Part shown: positions 44,076 to 53,587 of the stretch, piece after piece
Layout of the letters: every line of letters begins with the position of its first letter
How positions within the stretch are numbered: the stretch's first letter is position 1
Source of the DNA: Mycobacterium asiaticum
GTDB lineage: Bacteria > Actinomycetota > Actinomycetes > Mycobacteriales > Mycobacteriaceae
Length of the DNA stretch: 64,000 nt
Direction: 5' to 3'
Assembly: GCF_001668675.1 (NCBI RefSeq)
Contig: NZ_LZKQ01000011.1
Coordinates: forward strand, 1 to 64,000
Notes under the pieces: generated by a model
Database searches by the model: none
What the model was told of the DNA's origin: nothing
What the model saw: only the letters and a program-made list of their open reading frames with translations
Translations under genes and position numbers: made by a program

Positions 44076-45338
44076 CTAACGCGCGTCGTCCGGCAGGAAC
44101 GCGGTCTCGGCGGTGCCGAACCGAATCCCGGTGGCGTCCTTGCCGATCAGCGTCAACACCGCGACCATGACCAGCACCGGCACGATGGTCGCCGCCAGCG
44201 CGAACGGGTAGCCGTGTGTCTCGGCCAGGTGCTCCTGGATGGGCAGGTTGAACGCCGCCAACAGATTGCCGAGCTGATAGGTCACCCCGGGGTACAAACC
44301 GCGGATGGCGTCCGGTGACATCTCGGTGAGGTGCGCGGGGATCACACCCCACGCGCCCTGCACGCAGACCTGCATCAGGAACGACCCCAGGCACAGCATC
44401 GCGGCCGTGCGCGAATAGGCGAACAACGGCACTATCGGCAGCCCCAGCACGGCGCAGAACACGATGGTGTAGCGGCGGCCGAGCCGCTGCGACAGCGTCC
44501 CGAAGACCAGCCCGCCGATGATCGCACCGACGTTGTAAGCCACCACAATCCAGCGGGCGGTGGCGCTGGACAAGCCGGCCCCGTGGTCGGTGGTCGCCTT
44601 CAGGAAAGTGGGGTAGACGTCCTGCGTGCCGTGGCTCATCCAGTTGAACGCAGTCATCAGCAGGACCAGGTAGAAGAACCGCCGGATCACCTTCGCCTCG
44701 CGCAGCACGTCACGAACCCTGGTCTTGGTCAGCCGCATTTGATCCTGCGCGGCCTCCCAGACCTCGGATTCCTCGACCCGGTACCGGATGATCAGGCTGA
44801 TGAAGGCGGGGATGATGCTCAGCGCGAACAACCAGCGCCACGACAGGCCCAGGCCGTTCATCACCACCAGCGACGCCACTGTGGCCAGCAGGTAGCCGAG
44901 CGAGTAACCCTCCTGGAGCAGGCCCGAAAAGAACCCGCGACGCTCGGCGGGAACCTTCTCCATCGCCAGCGCCGCGCCCAGCCCCCACTCGCCGCCCATG
45001 CCGATGCCGTAGAGCAGCCGAAGTATCACCAGCACAGTGAAGTTCGGCGCGAACGCGCAGAGGAATCCGACGATCGAGTAGAAGGCCACGTCCACCATCA
45101 GAGGCAGCCGCCGGCCGACGCGGTCGGCCCACAACCCGAACAACAACGCCCCCACCGGCCGCATCGCAAGGGTGGCCGTCGTGACGAACGCGACCTCGGT
45201 TCGGGAGCGATGGAACGTCTCGGCAATGTCGGCGTAGACCAGTACCACAATGAAGTAGTCGAACGCGTCCATCGTCCAGCCCAGGAACGCCGCGACAAAC
45301 GAATTGCGCTGGTCGCTGGTCAGGCGCTGTCTACTCAC
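44076..45338 (-). CDS. nanT: MFS sugar/acid transporter (NanT-like, Rv1902c)
   Basis: About 420 residues, twelve-span major facilitator of the sialate/metabolite:H+ symporter group. It has [20 protein letters not shown] in span 1, [12 protein letters not shown] in loop 2-3, [20 protein letters not shown] in span 4 and [11 protein letters not shown] in loop 8-9. The true substrate is not established in mycobacteria; NanT is a name by similarity. GTG start at 45338. Confidence 0.9.
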   Translation of the reverse strand: MSRQRLTSDQRNSFVAAFLGWTMDAFDYFIVVLVYADIAETFHRSRTEVAFVTTATLAMRPVGALLFGLWADRVGRRLPLMVDVAFYSIVGFLCAFAPNFTVLVILRLLYGIGMGGEWGLGAALAMEKVPAERRGFFSGLLQEGYSLGYLLATVASLVVMNGLGLSWRWLFALSIIPAFISLIIRYRVEESEVWEAAQDQMRLTKTRVRDVLREAKVIRRFFYLVLLMTAFNWMSHGTQDVYPTFLKATTDHGAGLSSATARWIVVAYNVGAIIGGLVFGTLSQRLGRRYTIVFCAVLGLPIVPLFAYSRTAAMLCLGSFLMQVCVQGAWGVIPAHLTEMSPDAIRGLYPGVTYQLGNLLAAFNLPIQEHLAETHGYPFALAATIVPVLVMVAVLTLIGKDATGIRFGTAETAFLPDDAR

Positions 45339-45363
45339 CTGAGCATCCTGGCCTACCCGCAGC

Positions 45364-45475
45364 GATACCGCGAGCGTGGCGCGCACAGTGTGCGCCGAAC
45401 GTGGGCCCCAGGTAGCTGAAACGCACTCGCGCCGCCGTAAGGCGCACGTTCGACGCCCCCATCCGCGCGACGGGC
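45364..45475. repeat. Intergenic GTGCGCC/AACGTG motif pair
   Basis: Between divergent nanT and the amidohydrolase gene, GTGTGCGCCGAACGTG (45388 on) and, 40-50 bases later, GCGCACGTTCGACG (45441 on) resemble each other in opposite orientation, with GTGCG and AACGT elements shared. Similar GC-rich motifs are common between mycobacterial genes. A weak call for an intergenic repeat or double regulator site. Confidence 0.35.
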
Positions 45476-45492
45476 GAGTATGTTCCGCTTAC

Positions 45493-46560
45493 ATGCGCAT
45501 CATCGACGCCGACGGGCATGTCGCCGAGAATCCCACTCTGGCGATGGAGATGCTCAAGCGGTGGCCAGAGCATGTGGCGCTCAGCGGCGGCGAGCGGCCC
45601 CGGTTGGTGATCGAAGGGCGTCGCTACCCCGAGGACGAGGGTCCCGGCGCCGGCTGCCCCGTCGAGCACGGCATCACCAAGGCGACCGGTCTCAACTGCG
45701 CGACGCCCGAGGGCATGCTGGGCGACGCCGACCGCGATCAACTGGACACCATGGTGCTCTATCCCAGCCTCGGCCTGTGCGCGCCGAGCCTGGAAAACCC
45801 GGCGTTCGCAGCCGGATTCGCGCGGCTCTACAACGAGTGGATCGCCGACTTCTGTGCACCTACCAACGGCCGGCTACGGGGGGTGGGCGTGACCCCGATC
45901 GAGCACGGGCAGGTCGCCATCGACATCATGGCCGAGGCCAAGGACCTGGGACTGGTCGCAACGCTGGTGCCGCCGGCGCTCAAGGCCCGCAACCTCGACC
46001 ATCCCGACCTCGACCCGTTCTACGCCGCCGCCGTCGACCTCGAGATGCCGCTGGGCATTCACGGCGCGCCGGGCGTGCACCTGCCCAAGATCGGCGTGGA
46101 CCGGTTCACCAACTACATCCAGGTGCACTGCATCAGCTTCCCGTTCGACCAGATGACCGCGATGACCGCGCTGGTGTCCGGCGGTGTCTTCGAACGGTAT
46201 CCCCGATTACGGGTCGCCTTCCTGGAAGCCGGCGCCGGGTGGGTGCCGTTCTTCATCGACCGCCTACACGAGCACTACGAGAAGCGCGGCGACTGGATCG
46301 AGCGGGGTTGGCGACGCGACCCGCAGGAGTACCTGCGGGCGGGCAACATCTGGGTGACGTGTGAACCGGAGGAGCCGATCCTGCCCGGCGTAATCGACGT
46401 CCTGGGCGACGACTTCATCATGTTCGCCAGTGACTACCCGCATTGGGACGGGGAATGGCCGGAAAGCACCAAGCACCTGCGCCACCGGTCGGACATCAGC
46501 GAACAATCCCGCGAAAAGATCGGTGGACTGAACGCACAGCGCTTCTACCAGCTGAACTGA
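45493..46560 (+). CDS. Amidohydrolase 2 family (ACMSD-like) metal hydrolase
   Basis: A 355-residue TIM-barrel metal enzyme. DADGHVAENP is a variant of the HxH metal motif. Metal or catalytic histidines follow in MPLGIHGAPG and the final ASDYPHWDGEWP, whose Asp is the catalytic acid. A decarboxylase or hydrolase acting on an aromatic or CoA-free acid is likely. Upstream open frame is intergenic repeat, so the start is the ATG at 45493 (MRIIDADGHV). It is not in the H37Rv order I recall. Confidence 0.87.
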   Translation: MRIIDADGHVAENPTLAMEMLKRWPEHVALSGGERPRLVIEGRRYPEDEGPGAGCPVEHGITKATGLNCATPEGMLGDADRDQLDTMVLYPSLGLCAPSLENPAFAAGFARLYNEWIADFCAPTNGRLRGVGVTPIEHGQVAIDIMAEAKDLGLVATLVPPALKARNLDHPDLDPFYAAAVDLEMPLGIHGAPGVHLPKIGVDRFTNYIQVHCISFPFDQMTAMTALVSGGVFERYPRLRVAFLEAGAGWVPFFIDRLHEHYEKRGDWIERGWRRDPQEYLRAGNIWVTCEPEEPILPGVIDVLGDDFIMFASDYPHWDGEWPESTKHLRHRSDISEQSREKIGGLNAQRFYQLN

Positions 46561-46583
46561 GCACCCGGTGGCAGGATCGGCGC

Positions 46584-46979
46584 ATGGTGCCTTTTCTGGT
46601 CCGCGCGGCCTTCACCGGTCTTGCGTTATGGGTGGTGACTCTTTTCGTGCCCGGAATGCGTTTCGTCGGCGGGGACAATGTAGTGCAGCGGATCGGACTC
46701 ATCTTCGTCGTCGCGGTCCTGTTCGGATTCGTGAACGCGATCGTCAAACCGGTGGTTCAGATCTTGTCGATTCCGATGTACATCCTGACCCTCGGGTTGT
46801 TCCACATCGTCGTCAACGCACTGATGCTGTGGATCACCGCCCGCATCACCGAGCACACCACTCATTGGGGACTGCAGATCGATCACTTCTGGTGGACCGC
46901 GATCTGGGCGGCCATCCTGTTGTCGATCGTCAGTTGGGTGCTGTCGCTGGCCAGCCGCCGAGCTGGGCGCGGGCATTGA
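46584..46979 (+). CDS. Phage-holin-family-4-type membrane protein (Rv1903 homologue)
   Basis: A 131-residue protein with four membrane segments (FTGLALWVVTLFVPGMRFV, GLIFVVAVLFGFVNAIVKPV, LTLGLFHIVVNALMLWITAR and WTAIWAAILLSIVSWVLSLA). The NAIVKPV motif is characteristic of this family of small bacterial membrane proteins. Despite the name it is chromosomal and its function is unknown. Confidence 0.88.
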   Translation: MVPFLVRAAFTGLALWVVTLFVPGMRFVGGDNVVQRIGLIFVVAVLFGFVNAIVKPVVQILSIPMYILTLGLFHIVVNALMLWITARITEHTTHWGLQIDHFWWTAIWAAILLSIVSWVLSLASRRAGRGH

Positions 46980-47154
46980 ATTCGCAGTGAAGTAACTCTG
47001 AAATTTCGCCCCGACTCCCTATGTTGTCAGGCCCAATTACACATATGCTAATTAAGTCCGTGCTTTCGAAGACCGCATCTGACGACCGGCAAACACCTAC
47101 GCTGTCTCTCGGTACGACGAAGATAACCCCCACGACGACGGGATAACGCGGAAT

Positions 47155-47577
47155 ATGAACACTGTCGCGATCGGATCGAAGCCCGGTCCCGGGAGCACGC
47201 GGCTAAGTTCGCAACTTGCTGATCCGAACAGTGGTCTGCGGGCGGTCACCGAGTGCACCGGGTCGGCCGTCGTCATCCATGTCGGCGGTGATATCGATGC
47301 CAGCAATGAGGTCGTGTGGCAGCGGTTGGTGAGCAGGAGCTCTGCCATCGCCATCGCGCCCGGCCCGTTCGTCATCGACATCCGCGAGCTGGATTTCCTA
47401 GGGTCCTGTGCCTATGCGGTGCTGGCGCAGGAGTCGGTGCGTTGCCGTCGCCGCGGGGTGAATCTGCGGCTGGTCAGCAACCAACCCATCGTGGCCCGCA
47501 CCATCGCCGCGTGCGGATTACGCCGGTTGCTGCCCATGTACTCCAACGTCGAAAACGCGTTGGCGCCGCCGGCCTGA
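47155..47577 (+). CDS. STAS-domain anti-sigma factor antagonist (Rv1904 homologue)
   Basis: A 140-residue protein: an N-terminal tail of about 35 residues, then a STAS domain (VVIHVGGDIDASNEVVWQ, FVIDIRELDFLGSCAYAVLA). Ser84 in DFLGSCA is the position phosphorylated by anti-sigma kinases in SpoIIAA-like proteins, so regulation of a SigF-type partner switch is plausible. No kinase or sigma gene is adjacent. A 175-base AT-richer gap precedes it, in which I see no clear site. Confidence 0.88.
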   Translation: MNTVAIGSKPGPGSTRLSSQLADPNSGLRAVTECTGSAVVIHVGGDIDASNEVVWQRLVSRSSAIAIAPGPFVIDIRELDFLGSCAYAVLAQESVRCRRRGVNLRLVSNQPIVARTIAACGLRRLLPMYSNVENALAPPA

Positions 47578-47716
47578 ACCGCCTCCGCCCTCCTCGCTGA
47601 CCAAGCGCGCCGCACCTGTCCGGGATGTTGATGCCGCCCGCAGACCACTCGCTGCGAATGGGGGAAGACAACGCGCTGACCGAACAGCGGCCGCATCGAG
47701 TCTCCGACACGAGTCG

Positions 47717-48229
47717 TTAAGGGACGTGCTGGCCGTTCGGCCCGAGCAGGCCGTTGAGGATGCCGAGGCTGGTTTGCAGCTGAGCCCCCGCGACCGGTCC
47801 GGGAGCGGCGGGCGGAGGCGCGTCCGCCGACGGTTGCCAGGGCTGGCAACCGTTCGTCTTGAACGTCTTGTCGGTGGGCTCGATCTGCACCACCTGCGGC
47901 TTCTTCGTCATCGCGTTGTCGATCAGCGCGCCGTCGGGGTTGCCGGTCCGCTTCCAGTAGCAGGTACCGTCGCCGACCGGGCCCGCGGAGCTGTAGATGC
48001 CCGGGGCGATGTCCGTTCCGACGTTGTAGATGCCGTCGTGGTCCATGGTCGTCTTGGGTGCCGCCGCAGGGGCCGGGGCCGGTGACCCGGCCGGGGCCGG
48101 AGCCGGGGCGGGAGCAGGAGCAGGGTCGGGATCGGCCGCAGCGACGCCTACGGATGCGGCCCAGCCGGCGACCATCAGCGCCGCGGCGCCGACCCGCCAC
48201 ACCGTGCGAGCTTTTTCCTTAGAGCGCAT
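47717..48229 (-). CDS. Secreted protein (Rv1906c homologue) with Pro-Ala repeat
   Basis: A 170-residue exported protein. The signal peptide (AALMVAGWAASVGVAAADP) is followed by an alternating Pro-Ala run (PAPAPAPAPAG) longer than in Rv1906c, then the conserved core DGIYNVGTDIAPGIYSSAG and GDGTCYWKRTGNPDGALIDN, with a cysteine pair (CYWK and NGCQPW). Function unknown. ATG at 48229. Confidence 0.9.
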   Translation of the reverse strand: MRSKEKARTVWRVGAAALMVAGWAASVGVAAADPDPAPAPAPAPAPAGSPAPAPAAAPKTTMDHDGIYNVGTDIAPGIYSSAGPVGDGTCYWKRTGNPDGALIDNAMTKKPQVVQIEPTDKTFKTNGCQPWQPSADAPPPAAPGPVAGAQLQTSLGILNGLLGPNGQHVP

Positions 48230-48295
48230 AACTAACCAGGGTACCGCCACGCACGGCATGGTGTCAGTCCAGATGGCGAACGGCATAGGACTTCG

Positions 48296-48922
48296 TCAGC
48301 CACCCCACTCATCCCAGAACGTGATCGACTCGGCAGGCGGCCGTGCCGCGGGCCGGAAGTCGGTCCCAATGGTGTAGGCCACCGGGAACAGGGCGGCCTG
48401 CGTGACCGTGGGCGGAATCCCCAGCACGTCGGCGACCTCTCGCTCCCTGGCCAGATGCATCGTCGTCCACACCGAGCCCAGGCCCCTGGACCGCAGGGCG
48501 AGCAGGAAACTCCAGCCGGCCGGGATGATCGAGGCCCACGCCGACGCGGCGACCAACCGGTTGCTGTCATCGATGGGTTGCAGCAAACACGGGATTACGT
48601 GCACCGGCACCCGTGCCAGCGTGTCCGTCAAGGCGTGCGCGCTGCGGTACACGCGCTGAGTCTGCGGATCGGTCGCGGTGGCGGCGGCCTGCGCCAAATA
48701 CTCGGCGCCGACGCTGCGGTAGATCTCGGCGATGGCGGCGCGCTTGCCCGGGTCGGTCACCACCACCCAGCGCCAATCCTGGGCGTTGCTGGCGGTCGGC
48801 GCCTGCATCGCCAGCCGGATGCACTCGAGGATGACCTCCCGACCGACCGGCCGGGTCAGGTCGAGGCGTTTGCGCACCGCCCGCGTGGTGGTCAGCAATT
48901 TGTCGACTGAAGCGATGTCCAT
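48296..48922 (-). CDS. Nitroreductase family FMN enzyme
   Basis: A 208-residue nitroreductase. It has the FMN-contact motif TTRAVRKRLDL (12-22) and QAPTASNAQDWRWVVV (39-55), then GLGSVWTTMHLAREREVADV. NAD(P)H-dependent reduction of nitro compounds, quinones or flavins is expected. It starts the accessory block that takes the place of the katG-furA region. Confidence 0.9.
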   Translation of the reverse strand: MDIASVDKLLTTTRAVRKRLDLTRPVGREVILECIRLAMQAPTASNAQDWRWVVVTDPGKRAAIAEIYRSVGAEYLAQAAATATDPQTQRVYRSAHALTDTLARVPVHVIPCLLQPIDDSNRLVAASAWASIIPAGWSFLLALRSRGLGSVWTTMHLAREREVADVLGIPPTVTQAALFPVAYTIGTDFRPAARPPAESITFWDEWGG

Positions 48923-49091
48923 TCCGTGCCCTTTCGCCGTCCGCTCAGAATTTACCGATCGCGCGCGATCGAGAAAGCCCGGCTATTGACGCGAGCGTTA
49001 GCCGCACATGGACAGGATGAACCGCGCCGGTTTACCGTGCTGGCAGAAAGCGTGCGTTCGCAAGGCAGCGCCGCGGAAAGAGGTCTGGGCG

Positions 49092-49790
49092 TTGCTGTTC
49101 ATGCACGAAGTACACACGGTGCGCGGCCGCGCCGAGGACGATTTCGAGGCCGCCTTCCGTGACGGTTGGATGCCCATGCTCGCCGACGGCGACGAGGCCC
49201 GCCTGCTCTGGTACACCAACCAGGCGCACGGCAGCGGCCCCGCATACACCGTTATCACCGTGACCGCGGTCCGCGACGGCGCCGCCTGGGAGCGGTTGAC
49301 CCACCGGGTCCAGCGGGGTGATCTGCGGGACTGGATGCGCCACACGGACGAACTGCGCCACGAGGTGGACGCAAAGCTGCTGGTGCCGCTGCCGTGGTCG
49401 CCGATGCTGGAAGTGTCGTTCGACGAGGTGCCGGTCGACGGCCGGGAGCACGACATGAGCCTCTACATGGAGGACACCATGTGGCCCTACGAGGACAAAT
49501 TCGAGGAGTACATCGTGCGCTGCGGCGAGGTGTATGCGCGCTCCCTGGAACAACCGTCGTCCATGCTGAAGATGCACGCGTCCTTCCAGCCGGCGCTGGG
49601 CAGTCATCTGCGCCGGGAGGTGATCCTTATGCAACGCATCAGCCGCCCCGAAGCGCTGCTCGATCTGCTGCGCACGCATATCCCGGCGGAGTACCGCGTG
49701 CCCGGGACCTGGCTGCACGACGCGTTGGACTTGCGCGATCAGTGGACCAGCCGGTTGCTGCGCACCTCGACGTGGTCCCCGCTCTACTGA
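49092..49790 (+). CDS. NIPSNAP/EthD-like dimeric alpha-beta-barrel protein
   Basis: About 232 residues, no signal peptide. Two similar halves, FMHEVHTVRGRAEDDFEAAF and SLYMEDTMWPYEDKFEEYIV, suggest a duplicated ferredoxin-like fold as in NIPSNAP proteins. I chose a TTG at 49092 because GAAAGAGG lies 8 bases before it; the ATG at 49101 is too far from that site. It sits 7 bases before the acyl-CoA ligase gene, so a shared catabolic role is likely, but the reaction is unknown. Confidence 0.72.
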   Translation: MLFMHEVHTVRGRAEDDFEAAFRDGWMPMLADGDEARLLWYTNQAHGSGPAYTVITVTAVRDGAAWERLTHRVQRGDLRDWMRHTDELRHEVDAKLLVPLPWSPMLEVSFDEVPVDGREHDMSLYMEDTMWPYEDKFEEYIVRCGEVYARSLEQPSSMLKMHASFQPALGSHLRREVILMQRISRPEALLDLLRTHIPAEYRVPGTWLHDALDLRDQWTSRLLRTSTWSPLY

Positions 49791-49797
49791 GGCACGG

Positions 49798-51243
49798 ATG
49801 AATATCGGGACGATCATCGACGCCGCCGCGGCGCAAGATCCGGAGCGCATCGCGCTCATCATCGACGACCGTCCGGTCGGCTATGGCGAACTCGGCGCGG
49901 CGGTCCGTCGCTGCGCTACCGGCCTGGCCGACCGGGGCATCACTGCCGGCGACCGGGTCGCCGTTGTCGACGCCGCCGGTGTGCTCTCGATCGCGACACT
50001 GCTTGCGGCGGCGCGCATCGGTGCCGCGGCGGCGCTGATGAATCCGGCGCTGACACCGGGCGAGCTGCGGGCGCTGATGGACAACGCCGGCTGCTTGCGC
50101 GTCGCGGTGGCCGGGGCCGCGTATGCCGACCGGCTCGCAGAAGCCGGGGTACCGACGGTGCTGACGGACGCCGACCTCCTCGAGGACCGCGCAGCGGCGG
50201 CGCCCGAGCCGGCCGCCGACTCCGCCGACTCCGCGGCGATGATCCTGTTCACCAGCGGCACCACCGGGTTGCCCAAGACCGTCGAGATCGGCAACCGGCA
50301 ACTTGAGGCCCGGCTGCAGCGCACCTCGCGGCCCTTCGCGGTGGACACGCCGGCGGTGGCGGTGATGATGTGCGTCCCCTATTTCCATGTCGGCGGCTCA
50401 CTGGGACTGCTCGCCAGCCTCTACTCGGGCAACACCCTGGTGGTGCAGAAACGTTTTGACGCCGGGGAGTGGTTGCGCCTGGTGTCCCAGTATCGGGTGA
50501 CCGGGATGTTCCTGGTGCCGACGATGCTGCACCGGATCCTGGAGCATCCGGATTTCGCCACCACCGATCTGTCCTCACTGGCCGCCATCACCTACGGGGC
50601 AGCGGCCGCGCCCATTACGTTGATGCGCAGCGCCGTGGCCGCGCTGCCGCAGGTCGCCTTCACCAACGTCTTCGGTCAGACCGAGACCCTCGGGACGTAT
50701 GCCAACCTGCTGCCCGAGGATCATCACGATCCGGCGCGGGCGGGATCGGTGGGCCGGCCACTGCCCGGCGTCGAGGTGCGCGTGGTCGATCCCAACACCG
50801 GCGAGGACGTCGAAGAGGGTGCGGTGGGGGAGTTGTGGGTCAACTCCCCGGTCAACACCGTGCCGGGATGGCTGCGCACCGGCGACCTGGGGCGCCGGGA
50901 CGCGGACGGCTACATCTTCCCGACCGGCCGGCTGCGCGACACGATCAACCGCGGCGGCGAGAAGTTCGGGCCGATCGAGGTGGAGGAGGCGCTGCGGTCC
51001 CACCCGGCGGTCAGCGACGTCGCGGTGGCGGGCATCGCCGATCAGGAACTGGGCCAGCGGGTGGGCGCCGCGATCGTGGCCAGGACGGCGGTCACGCTGG
51101 AGGAGTTGCGCTCGCACTGCCGGGCCCGGATCGCCTATTTCAAGTTGCCCGAGAAGCTGGCCATCGTCGACAGCATCCCCTACAACGCGACGGGCAAGGT
51201 CAATCGCGGTCAGCTCGCCGCGCTGATCGCGGGTGTTTCCTAG
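49798..51243 (+). CDS. AMP-forming acyl-CoA ligase (FadD-like)
   Basis: A 481-residue adenylate-forming enzyme that activates a carboxylic acid to an acyl-CoA. P-loop ILFTSGTTGLPKTVE (about 149-163), VFGQTETLGTY, the hinge TGDLGRRDADGYIF, and the catalytic lysine in YNATGKVNRGQL. The short length suggests a small or aromatic substrate rather than a long fatty acid. It overlaps the convergent monooxygenase by 4 bases. Confidence 0.9.
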   Translation: MNIGTIIDAAAAQDPERIALIIDDRPVGYGELGAAVRRCATGLADRGITAGDRVAVVDAAGVLSIATLLAAARIGAAAALMNPALTPGELRALMDNAGCLRVAVAGAAYADRLAEAGVPTVLTDADLLEDRAAAAPEPAADSADSAAMILFTSGTTGLPKTVEIGNRQLEARLQRTSRPFAVDTPAVAVMMCVPYFHVGGSLGLLASLYSGNTLVVQKRFDAGEWLRLVSQYRVTGMFLVPTMLHRILEHPDFATTDLSSLAAITYGAAAAPITLMRSAVAALPQVAFTNVFGQTETLGTYANLLPEDHHDPARAGSVGRPLPGVEVRVVDPNTGEDVEEGAVGELWVNSPVNTVPGWLRTGDLGRRDADGYIFPTGRLRDTINRGGEKFGPIEVEEALRSHPAVSDVAVAGIADQELGQRVGAAIVARTAVTLEELRSHCRARIAYFKLPEKLAIVDSIPYNATGKVNRGQLAALIAGVS

Positions 51244-52211
51244 CTTTCGTTGCCGCGATTGAGGATTCGCGCGGCGTCTGCGACCATGCCGGCCACGATG
51301 TCGGCGGCCGGACGGATGTCGTGAATCACCCCGACGGCCTCGCCGACCAGCACCGTGTCGACGTCGAAATCCTCGGCGGCGACACCTCGCTCATACGCAG
51401 CCACCACCTCGGGCAACCGACTCTGCAGCTCGGTCTCGTTGCCGTGCCACCGGCGGATGAGTGCGTTGGTCACCAACCGCAGATCGTATTCCGGCGGCCA
51501 TTCCCGTTGTCGCACAAGGTCAAAGGCGCGGGTACGGATGGTGTCGTCGCCGCCGGCCTGCAGCGCCCGCTGCTGTGCCCGCGGCGAGACCAACGCCTCC
51601 GGAGACGCCCAGAACCTGCTGCCGACCAGCACCCCGTCGGCGCCCAGGGTCAGCGCCGCCGCCAGGCCCCGGCCATCGGCGATACCGCCGGCTGCCACCA
51701 CCAGCGTCTGAGGTGAGCGTTCGGCGACCAGGTCGACCACCTCGGGGACCAAGGTGAAGGTCGACCGGGCGCTCATTCCGTGTCCGCCCGCCTCGCCACC
51801 CTGGGCGACGATGATGTCGGCACCGGCGGTCAGGGCGCTGCGCGCCTGGGCAAGGTTCTGTACCTGCGCCGTCACCGGGACCCCGGCGTCGTGAATGCGT
51901 GCGGTGAACGGCGCGAGGTCACCGAACGACAGCATGACCGTGGCGGGTTGCTGCGCGAGCACGGTATCCAGCAGTTCGGGTTGACGCGCCAATGCCCAGG
52001 TGATGAACCCGTATCCGACACGGGCTTTTTGGCTGTTCTGCATCTCTGCCTGCAACCAGTCCGGATCGCCGTAGCCCGCGCCGATCAGGCCGAGGCCGCC
52101 GGCGGCGGTCACCGCCGCGGCAAGCCGGCCACCCGACACCATAGCCATCGGCGCTAGCAGGATGGGGTGCTCGATGCCGAGCACATCGGTGAGACGGGTG
52201 TTCAGCGTCAT
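51240..52211 (-). CDS. Nitronate monooxygenase family FMN enzyme
   Basis: A 323-residue TIM-barrel flavoprotein. It has PILLAPMAMVSGGRLAAAV, GAGYGDPDW, AQGGEAGGHG with the catalytic histidine, and VVAAGGIADGRGLAAALTLG. It should oxidise alkyl nitronates or related toxic nitro compounds. The start overlaps the stop of the tautomerase gene (ATGA), so the two are one operon, likely under the divergent LysR. Confidence 0.9.
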   Translation of the reverse strand: MTLNTRLTDVLGIEHPILLAPMAMVSGGRLAAAVTAAGGLGLIGAGYGDPDWLQAEMQNSQKARVGYGFITWALARQPELLDTVLAQQPATVMLSFGDLAPFTARIHDAGVPVTAQVQNLAQARSALTAGADIIVAQGGEAGGHGMSARSTFTLVPEVVDLVAERSPQTLVVAAGGIADGRGLAAALTLGADGVLVGSRFWASPEALVSPRAQQRALQAGGDDTIRTRAFDLVRQREWPPEYDLRLVTNALIRRWHGNETELQSRLPEVVAAYERGVAAEDFDVDTVLVGEAVGVIHDIRPAADIVAGMVADAARILNRGNES

Positions 52212-52621
52212 GAGCGGCTCTCCTTCGCCAACTGCAGCTCACCGGTGAGGAACTGCGCCCGGCCGTGCCCGAAAGACCAGTCCTCGTCGTCGTTTTCGGT
52301 TATCGACACGATCAGATCCGCCGGATCCTGGCCGCATCGGTCGACGAGTTTGGCCGCCACCAGCTCATAGAACTTCTGCTTGAGCTCGCGTGGTCGGCGC
52401 CGGCTCACCACGTGCAGTATGACCAAGGCGCCGGTGCGATCGATGCCCAGACCGGTGTCCTGCGCGACGATCTCGTGGGCGGGATGGCTGCGCACCACCT
52501 GATAGCGGTCGCGCTGTGGCACTCCGAACGCCTCGACCACGGCCTCGTGGATGGCGTCCAACAGCACCCGAACCTCCGAGGGCGTCCGCCCCTCGACGAT
52601 GTCGATGTATACCAGTGGCAT
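52208..52621 (-). CDS. Tautomerase (4-oxalocrotonate tautomerase/MSAD-like)
   Basis: A 137-residue tautomerase-superfamily protein. The initiator Met precedes a proline (MPLVYIDIVEGR), the catalytic amino-terminal Pro of this family. The length fits the fused two-unit types such as malonate semialdehyde decarboxylase. It is the first gene of the tautomerase-nitronate monooxygenase operon. A start further upstream would hide the proline, so 52621 is right. Confidence 0.88.
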   Translation of the reverse strand: MPLVYIDIVEGRTPSEVRVLLDAIHEAVVEAFGVPQRDRYQVVRSHPAHEIVAQDTGLGIDRTGALVILHVVSRRRPRELKQKFYELVAAKLVDRCGQDPADLIVSITENDDEDWSFGHGRAQFLTGELQLAKESRS

Positions 52622-52684
52622 TGCTTTCCCCTTCCTGATGTCTGAGGCAACGTCGAGACCGACGCGCGCAATACCGGTGGTGAA

Positions 52685-52719
52685 ATGCCTGCTGTGGCGC
52701 ATCTATGCTTGCCAGGCAT
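52685..52719. promoter_or_regulatory. Possible LysR operator at the divergent promoter
   Basis: ATGCCTG (52685-52691) and CAGGCAT (52713-52719) are perfect arms 21 bases apart. The second overlaps the lysR start codon, as expected for an autoregulated LysR-type gene that faces its target operon. Confidence 0.4.
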
Positions 52720-53581
52720 GAGTGGTGTGCAGAGCGGGCGCGTTGAGTTGCGTCACCTGCGGGTGTTCGAGGCGGTGGCCCGGCTCAAGTCGTTCACCCG
52801 GGCCGCGGACGAACTCAACATCACCCAGCCGGCGCTGAGCCGCACCATCGCCCAACTGGAAGACGCGCTCGGCGTCACGCTGCTCGACCGCACCTCACGG
52901 CGCGTGGAGACAACCCGGGCCGGACGGACGTTTCTGGAATACGTCGAGCGGGTCCTGGCCGAGCTGGAGCGGGGGTTCGGCGCGTTGCGGCGACAGGCGA
53001 CCATCCGGCTGGGGTTCAGTTGGCTGCTGCCCGATCCCTGGGCACAGCGCACGGTCGCGAGTTTCGAGCGCACCACCGGAACCACGGTGACCCTGGTGCG
53101 CACCGACGATGCGCTTGCCGCGGTCGAGAAGGGCAAGGTCGACGTTGCTGTGGTGCGGGGGCAGGTCGAGTCGACCGCCGTACGCGTGGTTCATCTGTTC
53201 GATGAATCACGCGTCGCCGTGTGTTCGGTGCACAGCCGGCTGGCGGAGCGATCGGAGCTGGAGTGGCGGGAGATCCCGCGGTTCCCGCTCGTGGTCAACA
53301 CCACCAGCGGCACCACCGGTCCGTGGTCCTGGCCGGTGGGCGAAGGGCCCGAAAAGATCGTAGAGACACTGAATTTCGACGAGTGGATCGAATCGGTCGC
53401 GGCCGACCGCGGTCTGGGCGTGATTCCCGATGTCGCCGTCCGGCGCAACATCCATCCCGGGGTGCGGTTCATCACGCTGCGCGGAGCCCCGCCGAGTCCG
53501 GTCACCCTGGTCTTTCTGCCCCGGCATCGCAATGCGAGCCTGCGCCGCTTCGTGGAGGCGGCCGTCGCCGAACGCGACTGA
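52718..53581 (+). CDS. LysR-type transcriptional regulator
   Basis: A 287-residue regulator. Helix-turn-helix at about 10-66: LRHLRVFEAVARLKSFTRAA, NITQPALSRTIAQLEDALG. The effector domain is somewhat short (starts near 92, TIRLGFSWLLP). It is divergent from the tautomerase/nitronate monooxygenase genes and probably controls them in response to their substrate. ATG at 52718. Confidence 0.9.
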   Translation: MSGVQSGRVELRHLRVFEAVARLKSFTRAADELNITQPALSRTIAQLEDALGVTLLDRTSRRVETTRAGRTFLEYVERVLAELERGFGALRRQATIRLGFSWLLPDPWAQRTVASFERTTGTTVTLVRTDDALAAVEKGKVDVAVVRGQVESTAVRVVHLFDESRVAVCSVHSRLAERSELEWREIPRFPLVVNTTSGTTGPWSWPVGEGPEKIVETLNFDEWIESVAADRGLGVIPDVAVRRNIHPGVRFITLRGAPPSPVTLVFLPRHRNASLRRFVEAAVAERD

Positions 53582-53587
53582 ATCGCC

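Noticed and set aside
46584-46979. Prophage evidence from a holin-like gene
   Set aside because: This family is a widespread chromosomal membrane protein; no other phage gene is near.
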